A DNA stretch of 35,896 nucleotides from Verrucomicrobiaceae bacterium (GCA_005791535.1 SXWH01000214.1:1-35896), one strand, 5' to 3'; positions 23,864 through 33,476 are shown, numbered from the stretch's first letter. Translations and numbers: made by a program. Notes: generated by a model from the sequence alone, not told the origin.

Positions 23864-26800
23864 ATGGCCGAACCAACCGAGAAACAAAGCAGTTGTCCCG
23901 ATTGCGGTAGCGAATATGCGGGGAGTTCCGGGCTTTGTCCGGCGTGCCTTTGGGCGGGGCTCGATTCCGTGGAAGGCACGCTTTTACTGCCGGGACTGGA
24001 AGTAGTCGGCGAGCTCGCGCGCGGCGGAATGGGGGTGGTTTACCGTGCAAAAGAACGTGGGGCCGGTCGCGAGGTCGCGGTGAAAATGATGCTCACCTCA
24101 CTCGCCGAAACACCGGGAGCCCGCGAACGGTTTGCGCAGGAGGCACGTGCAGTCGGGGCGATGGACCACCCGGGAATTCTTCCGGTGTATCACGTGGGAG
24201 AGCAGAACGGCCTTCCGTATTTCACAATGAAGCTCGCGGGCGGCGGCACGCTCGCGGCAAGGCGCGCGCGGCTTGGCGGCCGCTGGCGCGAAATCGCAGC
24301 GCTGCTTGCAGAAATCGCGGATGCCGTGGACCACGCCCACCGCCACGGTCTCCTCCATCGGGATTTGAAGCCTGCGAACATTCTATTCGATGACGAAGGC
24401 CGCAGCTACGTCAGCGATTTCGGTCTGGTTAAAATCGCAGGCGATGATGGCGACCTCACGCGCACCGTAGCGATGCTCGGGACGCCGCATTACCTCGCGC
24501 CGGAAGTCGCTTCCCGCGACGCCCGCGCGGCGAGTGTCGCAAGCGATATCTGGAGTCTCGGCGCGATGCTCTATGAGTTACTGGCGGGGCGGCTCCCATT
24601 TGAGGCCGATGGGATTCCCGCGCTGCTGCGCAAAATCGTCGAGAGCGAACCGGATGCGCTCCCCGCGGTGCCGCGTGACCTTGCTACGATTGCCCGGAAA
24701 TGTTTGCGAAAGAATCCGCAGGAACGCTACGGAACGGCTGCGGAGCTCGCGCGCGATCTCCAAGCGTGGCTCGACGGAAGAACCATCTCCGCGAGGCGAG
24801 CGACCATCCCGGAACGCTTTCGCACGTGGGTGCGGCGAAATCCGGCGCTCGCTGCATCGATGCTCATCGTCACAGTGGCGACGGTCGGAGTCATTCTGCT
24901 CCAAGCGCGCATGGGACGTGAGCTTCGCAATGAAAAGCAGGCAGCTGTTTCCGCCCAAGCCGATGCACTGGCCGCGCAAATCGCAGCGGCGCGGATTGGC
25001 GGGCGGATCGACCAGCGCGATGCCGCACTCGAAGCCGCCCGCGCGCTCGCGAGTCTGCGGGTTACCGACGACATTCGCGACGATGCAATCACGCTCCTCG
25101 CGACGCCGGGGTGGAGCGAATCAGGCAACGTGAGTATTCCGGGAAGTGAAGCGCTGTTCTTCGCCCGAAGTCTCCATTGGATCGCGTCGGTTCAAAACGG
25201 AGCAGTGGTTTTTGCTTCAACAAATGGGCAGCCCGAACATCGGCCAGCGAATCCCGGAGGTGTGGAGTTTCGCGCGATCGTGAAGCTCGACAATGACGGA
25301 AAGAAGGCGACCGCGTGGGATTCCACGGCGACCTTTTGGGAATACGATCGCTCGGCTGAAAAATGGACGCGGCTTTTCAAACACGACAACCCCGGAACCA
25401 CGCTCGTCTGGCGGGATGTTTCGCGCTACGCCGCGTTTGATACAGTCGCGAAACGAACGACGGTTTACGCAAATGGGCAGCAGATTCCGTTCGGCACGGA
25501 CACATGCCGGCCAAATGCGTTCAGCCCGGACGGTGCGCTGCTCGCAGTTGAGGATATGCAGTCGATAGAGCTATATGATCTGGAATCCCGGAAGCTCCTC
25601 CATCGCATCCCGCTCCCACCGCCCGGCAGTAATGGAACCGTAATTAAATGGCGCTCCGACAGCAAAGCGTTCGCCGTTGTGAACGGTCGGATGGAGGTTT
25701 TCGTCGTGTATATCGATGGCGACGGTCCGCTCATTGAAACGCTCTCGGGCTATGGCGCGCTCGATGTCGGGTGGCATCCTTCGGGCGAATGGATTGGAGC
25801 AGTGAATGGCGATGGAACGCTGCGCATTTGGGAAACGATCGGGAGGCGTGAAATTCTGCGTGTTCCGATTCTGGCCGCACAGTTGGAGTTTTCGGACGAT
25901 GGCTCGCTCCTCGCAGTTCGGGAGCGATATTCGCCCCGGCTGGCGCTCTACAATTTTTCTGCGCCAACGTGCGTGCGTCAGGCACTGCTGCCTCGCAAAT
26001 CAACCTCTGCGGATGGTCGCGAAACACCGTCTCCTCCGTGGGGATGTGCGATTCTCGAGGATGCCGCTGTCGGAATAGTCACGGGGCAACTCGGCCTCGA
26101 ATGGATCGATACGGCGACCGCAAAATCAATTCAGCGCGGGCCGGACGGAGCGTTTTGGAAGGTCGCAACTCCCGGCCGATACCTTCTGGCGCTTGGCTCC
26201 GTGGGCGGTGAAACCGCAACGCTTACGAAGTATCATCTCACCAAAAGCGCGGACGAGATCATCGTAAAGAAAGACCAGTCGGGATCGCGCAGCGCGGTCG
26301 GCTTTTCGAGCACTCAAAGTGGGCGCGCCCTCGCTCTGGAAGCAGGGCAAGGCCTCATCTTTTTCAACGCCGACAGCGAGAAGAAGAATCTTGTATCGCT
26401 AAAAGCGCTACCGCCGCTGACCGGGACATTTTTCCCGGGCACATCGGCGCTGAGTCCGGACGGTCGCTGGCTTGCCGTCAGCTCCGGCACCGCGTCGCCG
26501 ACCGAGTGGATTGCTGTGTGGGATACGACGGCTCCCGAAGCGCCACCGGCGAAGCTGTCGGGATTTTCCATGACCTGCGGATTCGCATTTTCACCAGACA
26601 GCACCGTGCTTTACGTCCATTCACAACAACGTCTTTGCGCATTGAACACCGGAAGCTGGGGCACGCGGTGGTCGGTGCCTCGTGGGGGAAACAGCTTCTC
26701 TCTCAGCCTTCTCGCGATTTCGGGTGACGGCCAACTGCTGGCGGCCGCCGCCGCACCAAACGGAATCGCTCTCGTAGATGCCGCGAGCGGAAAGAAACTC

Positions 26801-27016
26801 GCCCTACTGCGTCACCCCGATTTGCGCCCGTTCGGAGCGCTGGCGCTCAGCAATGATGGAGGACTTCTTCTCGCAACAGGAATTCCATCGTCCGCGCAGA
26901 TTTGGGACATCAACGATTTGCGGCAGAGCCTCTCCGAGAAAGCTCTCGATTGGAATGCACCAAAGCCTCCCTTCAACCCGCGTCACTTGCCTGCCAAGGT
27001 GACTTTTTCCCCGTAG
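23864..27016 (+). CDS. Transmembrane Ser/Thr protein kinase with N-terminal zinc ribbon and WD40-like propeller
   Basis: 1050 residues. A zinc ribbon comes first: C11-P-D-C14 and C25-P-A-C28. The kinase domain (about 45-305) is complete: glycine loop ARGGMGVVY, ATP-binding K74 in VAVKMM with partner E93, catalytic D167 in HRDLKPAN, metal-binding D185 in DFG, and GTPHYLAPE. One membrane segment, about 329-347 (LAASMLIVTVATVGVILLQ), is followed by a predicted coiled coil (about 350-395). The rest (about 410-1045) is a WD40-like propeller with repeated S-x-D-G-x-x-L-A-V units (FSDDGSLLAVRE, LSPDGRWLAVSS, ISGDGQLLAAAA). The kinase is cytoplasmic and the propeller probably lies across the membrane as a sensor. 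AGGA precedes the ATG by 3 bases. Its likely partner is the sigma factor encoded 5 bp upstream. Confidence 0.92.
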   Translation: MAEPTEKQSSCPDCGSEYAGSSGLCPACLWAGLDSVEGTLLLPGLEVVGELARGGMGVVYRAKERGAGREVAVKMMLTSLAETPGARERFAQEARAVGAMDHPGILPVYHVGEQNGLPYFTMKLAGGGTLAARRARLGGRWREIAALLAEIADAVDHAHRHGLLHRDLKPANILFDDEGRSYVSDFGLVKIAGDDGDLTRTVAMLGTPHYLAPEVASRDARAASVASDIWSLGAMLYELLAGRLPFEADGIPALLRKIVESEPDALPAVPRDLATIARKCLRKNPQERYGTAAELARDLQAWLDGRTISARRATIPERFRTWVRRNPALAASMLIVTVATVGVILLQARMGRELRNEKQAAVSAQADALAAQIAAARIGGRIDQRDAALEAARALASLRVTDDIRDDAITLLATPGWSESGNVSIPGSEALFFARSLHWIASVQNGAVVFASTNGQPEHRPANPGGVEFRAIVKLDNDGKKATAWDSTATFWEYDRSAEKWTRLFKHDNPGTTLVWRDVSRYAAFDTVAKRTTVYANGQQIPFGTDTCRPNAFSPDGALLAVEDMQSIELYDLESRKLLHRIPLPPPGSNGTVIKWRSDSKAFAVVNGRMEVFVVYIDGDGPLIETLSGYGALDVGWHPSGEWIGAVNGDGTLRIWETIGRREILRVPILAAQLEFSDDGSLLAVRERYSPRLALYNFSAPTCVRQALLPRKSTSADGRETPSPPWGCAILEDAAVGIVTGQLGLEWIDTATAKSIQRGPDGAFWKVATPGRYLLALGSVGGETATLTKYHLTKSADEIIVKKDQSGSRSAVGFSSTQSGRALALEAGQGLIFFNADSEKKNLVSLKALPPLTGTFFPGTSALSPDGRWLAVSSGTASPTEWIAVWDTTAPEAPPAKLSGFSMTCGFAFSPDSTVLYVHSQQRLCALNTGSWGTRWSVPRGGNSFSLSLLAISGDGQLLAAAAAPNGIALVDAASGKKLALLRHPDLRPFGALALSNDGGLLLATGIPSSAQIWDINDLRQSLSEKALDWNAPKPPFNPRHLPAKVTFSP

Positions 27017-27024
27017 AAACGAGA

Positions 27025-27052
27025 GTTCGCTGCGGAAAAAGCGAACTTTTTT
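27025..27052 (+). terminator. Intrinsic terminator after the kinase gene
   Basis: GTTCGCT (27025-27031) pairs perfectly with AGCGAAC (27040-27046) around an 8-base loop, followed by six T (27047-27052). It lies 8 bp after the kinase stop and 81 bp before the RTX gene start, so most transcripts of the sigma-kinase operon should end here. Confidence 0.82.
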
Positions 27053-27133
27053 GCAACTCGGGTCACCGGAATGGCAAAACCATGTAAGCGGCGTTCCATA
27101 CGTCGGCATCTCTGATTGGAATTTTTCTCAACT

Positions 27134-30100
27134 ATGAATCTCAACGCGACCCAACTTTCAAATTTCCGCGCAGGAATCAACTCTGCGCTCGGGAAGATTC
27201 AGACCCAACTCGGCGCGAACGTTTTCGCCGAAACGCTGCCGGTAGTCGGGGCAAATCTTGGCGAACTTGCGAGCGCAGACTCTACGACCGCGTCCAACGC
27301 CGGACTGAAAAAGATCGCCGCACTCAAAGATGCTCTGGGCGGCAAGCTCGCTGCGCTTAGCGCCGGAACCTCCGATACCGCGGTGCTAAAGGCAGTGAAC
27401 GACGCACTCAAGGAGCAGGGATTCACGCCCACTGCGAAGCTGATCAACGGCGGCTCGTTGATGATCGATTTTTCTGCGGTGACGGGCTCGGGAACATTTA
27501 ACGCCAACGTCGCGAACGACCTTGGGATGCCAGGTCTCGACATCGCGCTGAACGGAACAGCGACGACCAAAGGCACGGTGAATTACGACATGAATTTCCA
27601 GGCCGGGCTGACTTCCGGCGATGCGTTCTTCCTCCAGCAGAGTGAGGGAGCGGAGTTGGGAGTGGCCCTGGACGTGAATGCGGGGGCCTTTTCCAAAGTG
27701 AGCGCGAAGATGGGAAATCTGCCCTACCTCGTCAGCGCTGCGTCCCCGGATTTGCTCGCAGCAAATTTCGCGGTGGAACTGGATGGAAGCGGCAATGTTT
27801 CATCCGCAAAAGTACAGAGCGGTGCGGCGACGCCCAAGTTCCAGCTTTTCACAAACTTCGGCGCGGGTGCAGCCATGCCGGGCGTGGGTTCCACGCTGGA
27901 TGTCGGATGGGACCTCGCGGGCGCGACGCTGGATGCGGACCCGAACAATGTAGGCTTTGGCGCGGTCCCTCAGGTGGCGTTTAACAATATAGGGCTCGAT
28001 CCGGGTTCGTTCGCGTCGGGCGTGGCGGCACAGGCGCTTTCCAACATCGTTTCTGCGCTAGGACCGGTCATTTCGATTGCGCAAAAAGTTTCCGCGCCGA
28101 TTCCCGGCATCGGGCCGATTCTCAATAAGCTGGGTCTCGGTGGGACGTTCATCGACATCATCGCCGGGCCGGGTTCACCCACAGCCGAAGCGGTCAAAAA
28201 AGTCGCCGGTCTGGGCGACATCGTTTCGGCGGTGAACAACATCGCGAAGAACGGTGGAACGGCCGTGGATTTTGGCAGCATCAGTTTCACGACGGATGGC
28301 AACGGTGCGGATATTCGCAGCGATGCTTTTTCGCTCGGAAATGTGACGCCGCATGTGACAACACTCGGCCCTGGAGCGTCTGCCAGTGCGACTTTAAAAA
28401 AACTCGGCGACAGTCTGGCGGGAAACGGTGTCGCGTTCCCGATTTTGCAGGATTCCGGCGAGATATTCAAATTTGTGCTCGGGCAGCCCGCGAATCTCAT
28501 CACTTACAATCCGGGCGCGGTGGTGGCGGAGCTGCCGGATTTTAGCCAGTCGTTCCCTGTCTTTCCGGGCGTGAATGTGGGCGTCGCAATCGGTGCGTCG
28601 GTCGGGTTTAACCTCGGCTTTGGCTTCGATACGCGGGGTATTTCCGATTACGCGGCTGGTGGGTTTTCCGATGCGTCGCAGCTTTTGAACGGGCTGTTCC
28701 TCACCGACTTTGCCGGGACGCCTGAAGCGTTTTTCGAAATGCGAATCGGTGCGACTGCGAGCATCGGTATCCCGGCGATTGCCGAGGGCGGCGTGGAGGG
28801 CGGCATCCGTGGAACCATCAATGCGGACTTCAAAGACAACTTCAACGTCGCGGGCCACCCCGAACTGGCGAACGACGGGAAGCTGAGCTACCAGGAAATC
28901 GCGTCTGCCTTCCAATCGAGTGCCAACCCTTTGAACCTTTTCGACATCAGCGGGCGCATCGAGGCGTATCTTGCGGCATATCTGGAATTCCTGTTCTACA
29001 CGAAGCGCTTCGACCTCGGCTCGTTCACAATTTTTGACTTCGAGGCGGAAAAAGCGGCTGCTGCAAATACGCCGGTGCCGGTGCTTGCCGGAGCCGATCC
29101 TTTCACCGCGAATCGCATCCGCATTTTCATCGGTGATGATGCCCGCTTCCGCACTGCTGGCGCAGATGGTGAGCAGGGCGAAAGCATCCGCATTCGCCCA
29201 GTGTTCAATGACAAGGGCGTGTTGGTGCCTGGGAAAGTGGTCATTTCGAGTGCGACCACGACGGCGCTTGATGGAACACCGCTTGGTTTGCTCGGCGGGG
29301 ACATCACACTTTCCGGGAAGGATTTGCTCGCAAACGGCGGTGGCGGCGCGGATGTCTTCCGCGTCTCGGACGACGTGAAGCTCCCGCTCTTTCTTATCGG
29401 CGGAGCGGGGAAGGATTTCATGCAAGGGGGCGCGGGGAATGACACGCTGCACGGTGGCCTCGACAACGACCAGATCTTCGGTGGTAAAGGAAACGACAAG
29501 CTCGCGGGAATCGAAAACGACGACGAACTCTACGGCGGCGAAGGGAAGGACACCCTCGAGGGCGGAAGCGGCAACGATCAGCTTTTCGGCGATGATGGAA
29601 ATGATGTGCTGTATGGCGCGGCGCAGGGCATCACGTTCGACACCGGCGACGACACCCTTCAAGGCGGTGCCGGGAATGACTCGCTTTTCGGCTCGCAAGG
29701 TGACGATGTGCTGGATGGCGGCATTGGCACCGACACGATGGATGGCGGTGGAGGTGGTCTCGACAATTTCTTCGTGGATACGCAGTTCGACGTCATCAAA
29801 AACCCAGGCGCAAATTCCCGGATTTTCAGCCGCGCGAGTTATTACACGCTGCCTGATGGCGTGATCGGTCTCGTGCTCGAACCGGACCTCAGTGAAGACG
29901 GAACCGAACTCATCCATAAGCCTATCGCAGGAGTCGGCAACGAGTTGGACAATACGATCATTGGTAACGAGGGAGACAATTTCATCTCCGGTCAAGGCGG
30001 GGCGGATAGTGTCATTGCGGGCCTCGGCGACGACGACGTGAATGGCGGAATCGGCAACGATACGCTGAAAGGCGGCGATGGAAATGACACGCTCTCCGGC

Positions 30101-33100
30101 GGCGATGGAGACGATTCGCTCATCGGCGGCGAGGGCGACGATTTCCTAAACGGTGGATTGGGCGTGGACGTTCTCGAAGGCGGAAACGGCAGTGATTCCT
30201 ACGTCATTGATGCTGGCGACACGATTATAGATTCCGGTGGCGCGAATGACTTGGTTGCCAGCGAGGATACCGTGGACCTCACCTTGTCGGGAGCTGGCGG
30301 AATCGAAGGCGTATTTCTTTTCGGAACGAAAAACTCCAACGCAATTGGCAATGGTCAGAACAATCGGCTCGTCGGCAATGCAGGCAAAAACAAACTCGTG
30401 GGGAACGCGGGCCAGGACACACTCGAAGGCGGCAAGGGTGATACGCTCGAAGGCGGCACGGGAAATGATCTATACCGAATCACGAGCAACAAAGTGACGG
30501 TCGTCGAAAATGAGGGCGCCGCTAACGGCGCGGATGACGCGATTCAGTCAACGGTCGGGATCAAAATTCCGCTCAACGTCGAATCGTTCCTGCTCTATGG
30601 CTCGGATAAATACGAGGTCATCACCGGCAACGACCAGGCCAACGGAATCGTCGTAGGCCACCAGGGGAAGGCGACGGTCTCGGCGGCAGGCGGAAACGAC
30701 ATCGTCATCGCAAATTTCCTCGGCATTTCTTCGTCCTTGAACACAACGATCTACGGTGGTTCTGGAAACGATTCGATCGGCGGCTCGAACTACGACGACC
30801 TGATCTTTGGTGGCGACGTTTTCATCGCGCCGAACGACACCTTCCCCGACGACGATTCAATCGAGAGTGGTCTCGGCAACGACACGATTTTTACCGGGAA
30901 AGGCCGCGATTTCGTGGATGCGGGCGCTGGAAATGACTACATTCATACGCTGGCAAAAGAAGTCTCCACGTTGCGCGGTGGCCTTGGCGATGACACTTAT
31001 GAAATCGCAAATGGCGGTATTTTTAATGTTCTGCTCATCGATGAAGCAACGGGCGGCGGCGGGAAGGATACCATCGTGAGTTACGTGGATGCGGACTTGC
31101 TGATGACGCGAGTCGGAGGCGGGACGGTGGTGATCGGCAGCATTGAAGTCATTGAGTTGGCTGGCACCGCGATCACGGCGCGTGGCGACGGGATTGCGAA
31201 CGTCATCTTTGGCCAGAGCAACAATAACGTGCTCGATGGTCGCGGTGGTGCGGACACGATTTTTGGCGGCGATGGAAAGGACACGCTCGACGGTCGCGAC
31301 GGCGGTACCGCTGCGCGGGATGAATTGTATGGCGGCAGGGGCGACGACGTTTTCCTCGTGGATGACGTTCTCGACGCGGTCATCGAGAACATCAATGAAG
31401 GCCGCGACCGCGTGGAATCCTCGGTAAACTTCACCCTCGGCACCCACGTTGAGGACTTATTCCTCAGCGGCACTGCGATCAACGGAGTAGGGAATCGCAG
31501 CGACAACCTGATTCGCGGAAACGACCAACCGAACGTGCTCGATGCGCTCCTTGGAAACGACTCTGTTTTCGGTGGAGGCGGCGGCGACACGATCTCCGGC
31601 GGCGAAGGGAAAGACGAACTGCACGGCCAGGCGGGAAACGACTCCATCCTTGGCGGTGGCGGCGACGACATGATCACGGGCAACGACGGTGCCGATACCC
31701 TGCGTGGCGGCGGTGGAAACGACAGAATTTACGGCCAGGCTGAATTCAACTCAGGCGGTGATGATTACACCGACGATGGAGCAGCCGATATGCTTTTTGG
31801 AGATGACGGAAATGACACGCTCGTCGGATTCGGTGGCGACGATACGCTCGATGGCGGCGATGGCAACGATGGCATGAGCGGCGGCACGGGCAACGACTCG
31901 TATTATGTCAATTCGCCCGGCGACGTTGTTTTCGAGATCGAGAACGCCGGCATTGATTCCGTCCGGTCGAGCGTGACGTTCACGATCCCCAAGAATGTCG
32001 AGACGCTCCTGCTTACGGGCGTCGCAAATATCAATGCCACCGGCTCGAAGAATGCCGAGCGCCTCGTCGGAAATGCAGGCAATAATGTCATCACTGCTCT
32101 TGGTGGAGCAGACACTCTGGAAGGCGGCAACGGAAGCGACAGTCTTTTCGGAGGCGATGGCGACGACGCGCTCTTCGGCGATATCCCCGGCTTCACCGGC
32201 AGCGGAGACGATTACCTCGACGGAGGCGCTGGCAACGACGTGATGAGCGGCGGCTTTGGCAATGACACCTACATCGTGGACTCGCTTGGCGACACCGTTA
32301 CCGATCAGCCTGGGCAGGGCTTCGACACTATCCGCACGAGCGTCGGATACACGGCGCCGCTCGGTGTGGAGGAACTCATCTACACCGGCACGGTGGGCGT
32401 CACTCTCAACGGGGCCGGAGGACCGAACCGCATTTTCGGTGGCCCGAAAAACGATGTGCTAAATCCCTCCGCTACCAGCGGCGGGTCGGGCATCGAGACC
32501 CTCTTCGGCGGCAAGGGCGACGATACATATTTTGTGGACGAACTTGCCGATATCGTTTCCGAAAATCCCGGCGAAGGAAAAGACCGCGTATTCTCGTTTG
32601 GCACGAGCTACACATTGGGCGACAACGTCGAAAATCTAAACGTCATGCTCGTCGCTGGCGCAGGCACAAACGACGGAACGGGCAATGACCTCGCGACCGA
32701 GATCATCGGCAGCGGTGGCTTGAACGTCCTGCGGGGAATGGGCGGTAACGACACACTGACCGGCGGCGGCGGCGCAGACACGCTCGATGGCGGCAACGGC
32801 AATGACGTGTTCATTATCCAAGACCGCGACACCGTCATCCATGAGGGAATCCTCGGTGGCTACGACAAGGCAATCGTGCAGGTGAATAATTTCGTTCTCA
32901 ATCCCGGCGCGTTTGTGGAGGAAGTGCAAGTCGCCGCCGTCGCGACGGTTCTCTCGGCAAGCGGCAACAACCTCGCAAACATCATCACCGCCAACAATTT
33001 CGGCAACGGACTGAACGGCGGCGGCGGCAGTGACACCCTGAATGGCGGCACTGGCGACGATTATCTAACCGGCACGGACGCGCAGGGCATACTGGAAATC

Positions 33101-33463
33101 GACGTGCTCGTTGGCGGAGCCGGCGCCGATCACTTCCAACTCACTTCTGGCGCGGATACGTTCTACGATGACGGCATCGCCGCAACTACCGGCACCGGGG
33201 ACTTTGCGTGGATCAAAGACTTCAAAGCGTCAGAGGGCGACCGCATCACCATGACGGGCGGAATGAGTGGCCGCGTCTTGTTTGGGGCGACCCAGCTTAT
33301 GGTGGCAGGCAAAAGCGTTACCGGCACCGGCCTATATTTCGACGTCGATGGCGACGGTATTCTCGACCTCACCGACACAGCAGCAAACGACGAACTTCTC
33401 GCGCTGTTCGAGGGCCCCAACGCCGCTCCGACAATCGCGGATATCGACTTTATCTTAGTTTGA
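27134..33463 (+). CDS. Giant RTX-type calcium-binding secreted protein
   Basis: 2109 residues. Residues 1 to about 750 are a long N-terminal part without RTX repeats; it includes NLGFGFDTRGISDYAAGG, IGIPAIAEGGVEGGIRGT and a D-x-x-x-DGKLSYQEI segment, then FDISGRIEAYLAAYLEFLF, a block I recall from other giant bacterial surface proteins. Residues about 754-2000 are GGxGxDxL nonapeptides alternating with about nine D-x-Y-x-V-D modules. The C-terminus has FAWIKDF...GDRI and LYFDVDGDGILDLTD, as in type I-secreted RTX proteins. There is no N-terminal signal peptide, which also fits type I secretion, but no HlyB/HlyD/TolC-like gene is in the window. ATG 27134 is chosen; a TTG at 27116 would add six residues. 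No enzyme motif is seen. Likely an adhesin or cell-surface layer protein. Confidence 0.88.
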   Translation: MNLNATQLSNFRAGINSALGKIQTQLGANVFAETLPVVGANLGELASADSTTASNAGLKKIAALKDALGGKLAALSAGTSDTAVLKAVNDALKEQGFTPTAKLINGGSLMIDFSAVTGSGTFNANVANDLGMPGLDIALNGTATTKGTVNYDMNFQAGLTSGDAFFLQQSEGAELGVALDVNAGAFSKVSAKMGNLPYLVSAASPDLLAANFAVELDGSGNVSSAKVQSGAATPKFQLFTNFGAGAAMPGVGSTLDVGWDLAGATLDADPNNVGFGAVPQVAFNNIGLDPGSFASGVAAQALSNIVSALGPVISIAQKVSAPIPGIGPILNKLGLGGTFIDIIAGPGSPTAEAVKKVAGLGDIVSAVNNIAKNGGTAVDFGSISFTTDGNGADIRSDAFSLGNVTPHVTTLGPGASASATLKKLGDSLAGNGVAFPILQDSGEIFKFVLGQPANLITYNPGAVVAELPDFSQSFPVFPGVNVGVAIGASVGFNLGFGFDTRGISDYAAGGFSDASQLLNGLFLTDFAGTPEAFFEMRIGATASIGIPAIAEGGVEGGIRGTINADFKDNFNVAGHPELANDGKLSYQEIASAFQSSANPLNLFDISGRIEAYLAAYLEFLFYTKRFDLGSFTIFDFEAEKAAAANTPVPVLAGADPFTANRIRIFIGDDARFRTAGADGEQGESIRIRPVFNDKGVLVPGKVVISSATTTALDGTPLGLLGGDITLSGKDLLANGGGGADVFRVSDDVKLPLFLIGGAGKDFMQGGAGNDTLHGGLDNDQIFGGKGNDKLAGIENDDELYGGEGKDTLEGGSGNDQLFGDDGNDVLYGAAQGITFDTGDDTLQGGAGNDSLFGSQGDDVLDGGIGTDTMDGGGGGLDNFFVDTQFDVIKNPGANSRIFSRASYYTLPDGVIGLVLEPDLSEDGTELIHKPIAGVGNELDNTIIGNEGDNFISGQGGADSVIAGLGDDDVNGGIGNDTLKGGDGNDTLSGGDGDDSLIGGEGDDFLNGGLGVDVLEGGNGSDSYVIDAGDTIIDSGGANDLVASEDTVDLTLSGAGGIEGVFLFGTKNSNAIGNGQNNRLVGNAGKNKLVGNAGQDTLEGGKGDTLEGGTGNDLYRITSNKVTVVENEGAANGADDAIQSTVGIKIPLNVESFLLYGSDKYEVITGNDQANGIVVGHQGKATVSAAGGNDIVIANFLGISSSLNTTIYGGSGNDSIGGSNYDDLIFGGDVFIAPNDTFPDDDSIESGLGNDTIFTGKGRDFVDAGAGNDYIHTLAKEVSTLRGGLGDDTYEIANGGIFNVLLIDEATGGGGKDTIVSYVDADLLMTRVGGGTVVIGSIEVIELAGTAITARGDGIANVIFGQSNNNVLDGRGGADTIFGGDGKDTLDGRDGGTAARDELYGGRGDDVFLVDDVLDAVIENINEGRDRVESSVNFTLGTHVEDLFLSGTAINGVGNRSDNLIRGNDQPNVLDALLGNDSVFGGGGGDTISGGEGKDELHGQAGNDSILGGGGDDMITGNDGADTLRGGGGNDRIYGQAEFNSGGDDYTDDGAADMLFGDDGNDTLVGFGGDDTLDGGDGNDGMSGGTGNDSYYVNSPGDVVFEIENAGIDSVRSSVTFTIPKNVETLLLTGVANINATGSKNAERLVGNAGNNVITALGGADTLEGGNGSDSLFGGDGDDALFGDIPGFTGSGDDYLDGGAGNDVMSGGFGNDTYIVDSLGDTVTDQPGQGFDTIRTSVGYTAPLGVEELIYTGTVGVTLNGAGGPNRIFGGPKNDVLNPSATSGGSGIETLFGGKGDDTYFVDELADIVSENPGEGKDRVFSFGTSYTLGDNVENLNVMLVAGAGTNDGTGNDLATEIIGSGGLNVLRGMGGNDTLTGGGGADTLDGGNGNDVFIIQDRDTVIHEGILGGYDKAIVQVNNFVLNPGAFVEEVQVAAVATVLSASGNNLANIITANNFGNGLNGGGGSDTLNGGTGDDYLTGTDAQGILEIDVLVGGAGADHFQLTSGADTFYDDGIAATTGTGDFAWIKDFKASEGDRITMTGGMSGRVLFGATQLMVAGKSVTGTGLYFDVDGDGILDLTDTAANDELLALFEGPNAAPTIADIDFILV
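29393..33140 (+). repeat. RTX nonapeptide array with nine longer intervening modules
   Basis: Calcium-binding GGxGxDxLx units occur in clusters (for example GGAGNDTLHGG, GGDGNDTLSGG, GGGGNDRIYGQ). Between clusters lie modules of about 70-100 residues with the pattern D-x-Y-x-V-D-x-x-x-D-x-V ... G-x-D-x-V-x-S-S-V-x-(F/Y)-T-(L/I)-x-x-x-V-E-x-L-x-L-x-G. Starts seen: DNFFVDTQFDV, DSYVIDAGDTI, DLYRITSNKVT, DTYEIANGGIF, DVFLVDDVLDA, DSYYVNSPGDV, DTYIVDSLGDT, DTYFVDELADI and DVFIIQDRDTV. Boundaries are approximate. Confidence 0.9.
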
Positions 33464-33476
33464 GCCGGGCGGGTGT

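Noticed and set aside
28394..29995. A 533-codon open frame on - opposite the RTX gene
   Set aside because: Its content mirrors the repetitive RTX coding strand and has no independent motif.
23178..33463. Insertion-sequence or prophage origin of the sigma-kinase-RTX block
   Set aside because: No transposase, integrase, terminal inverted repeats or target-site duplications were found at either edge.
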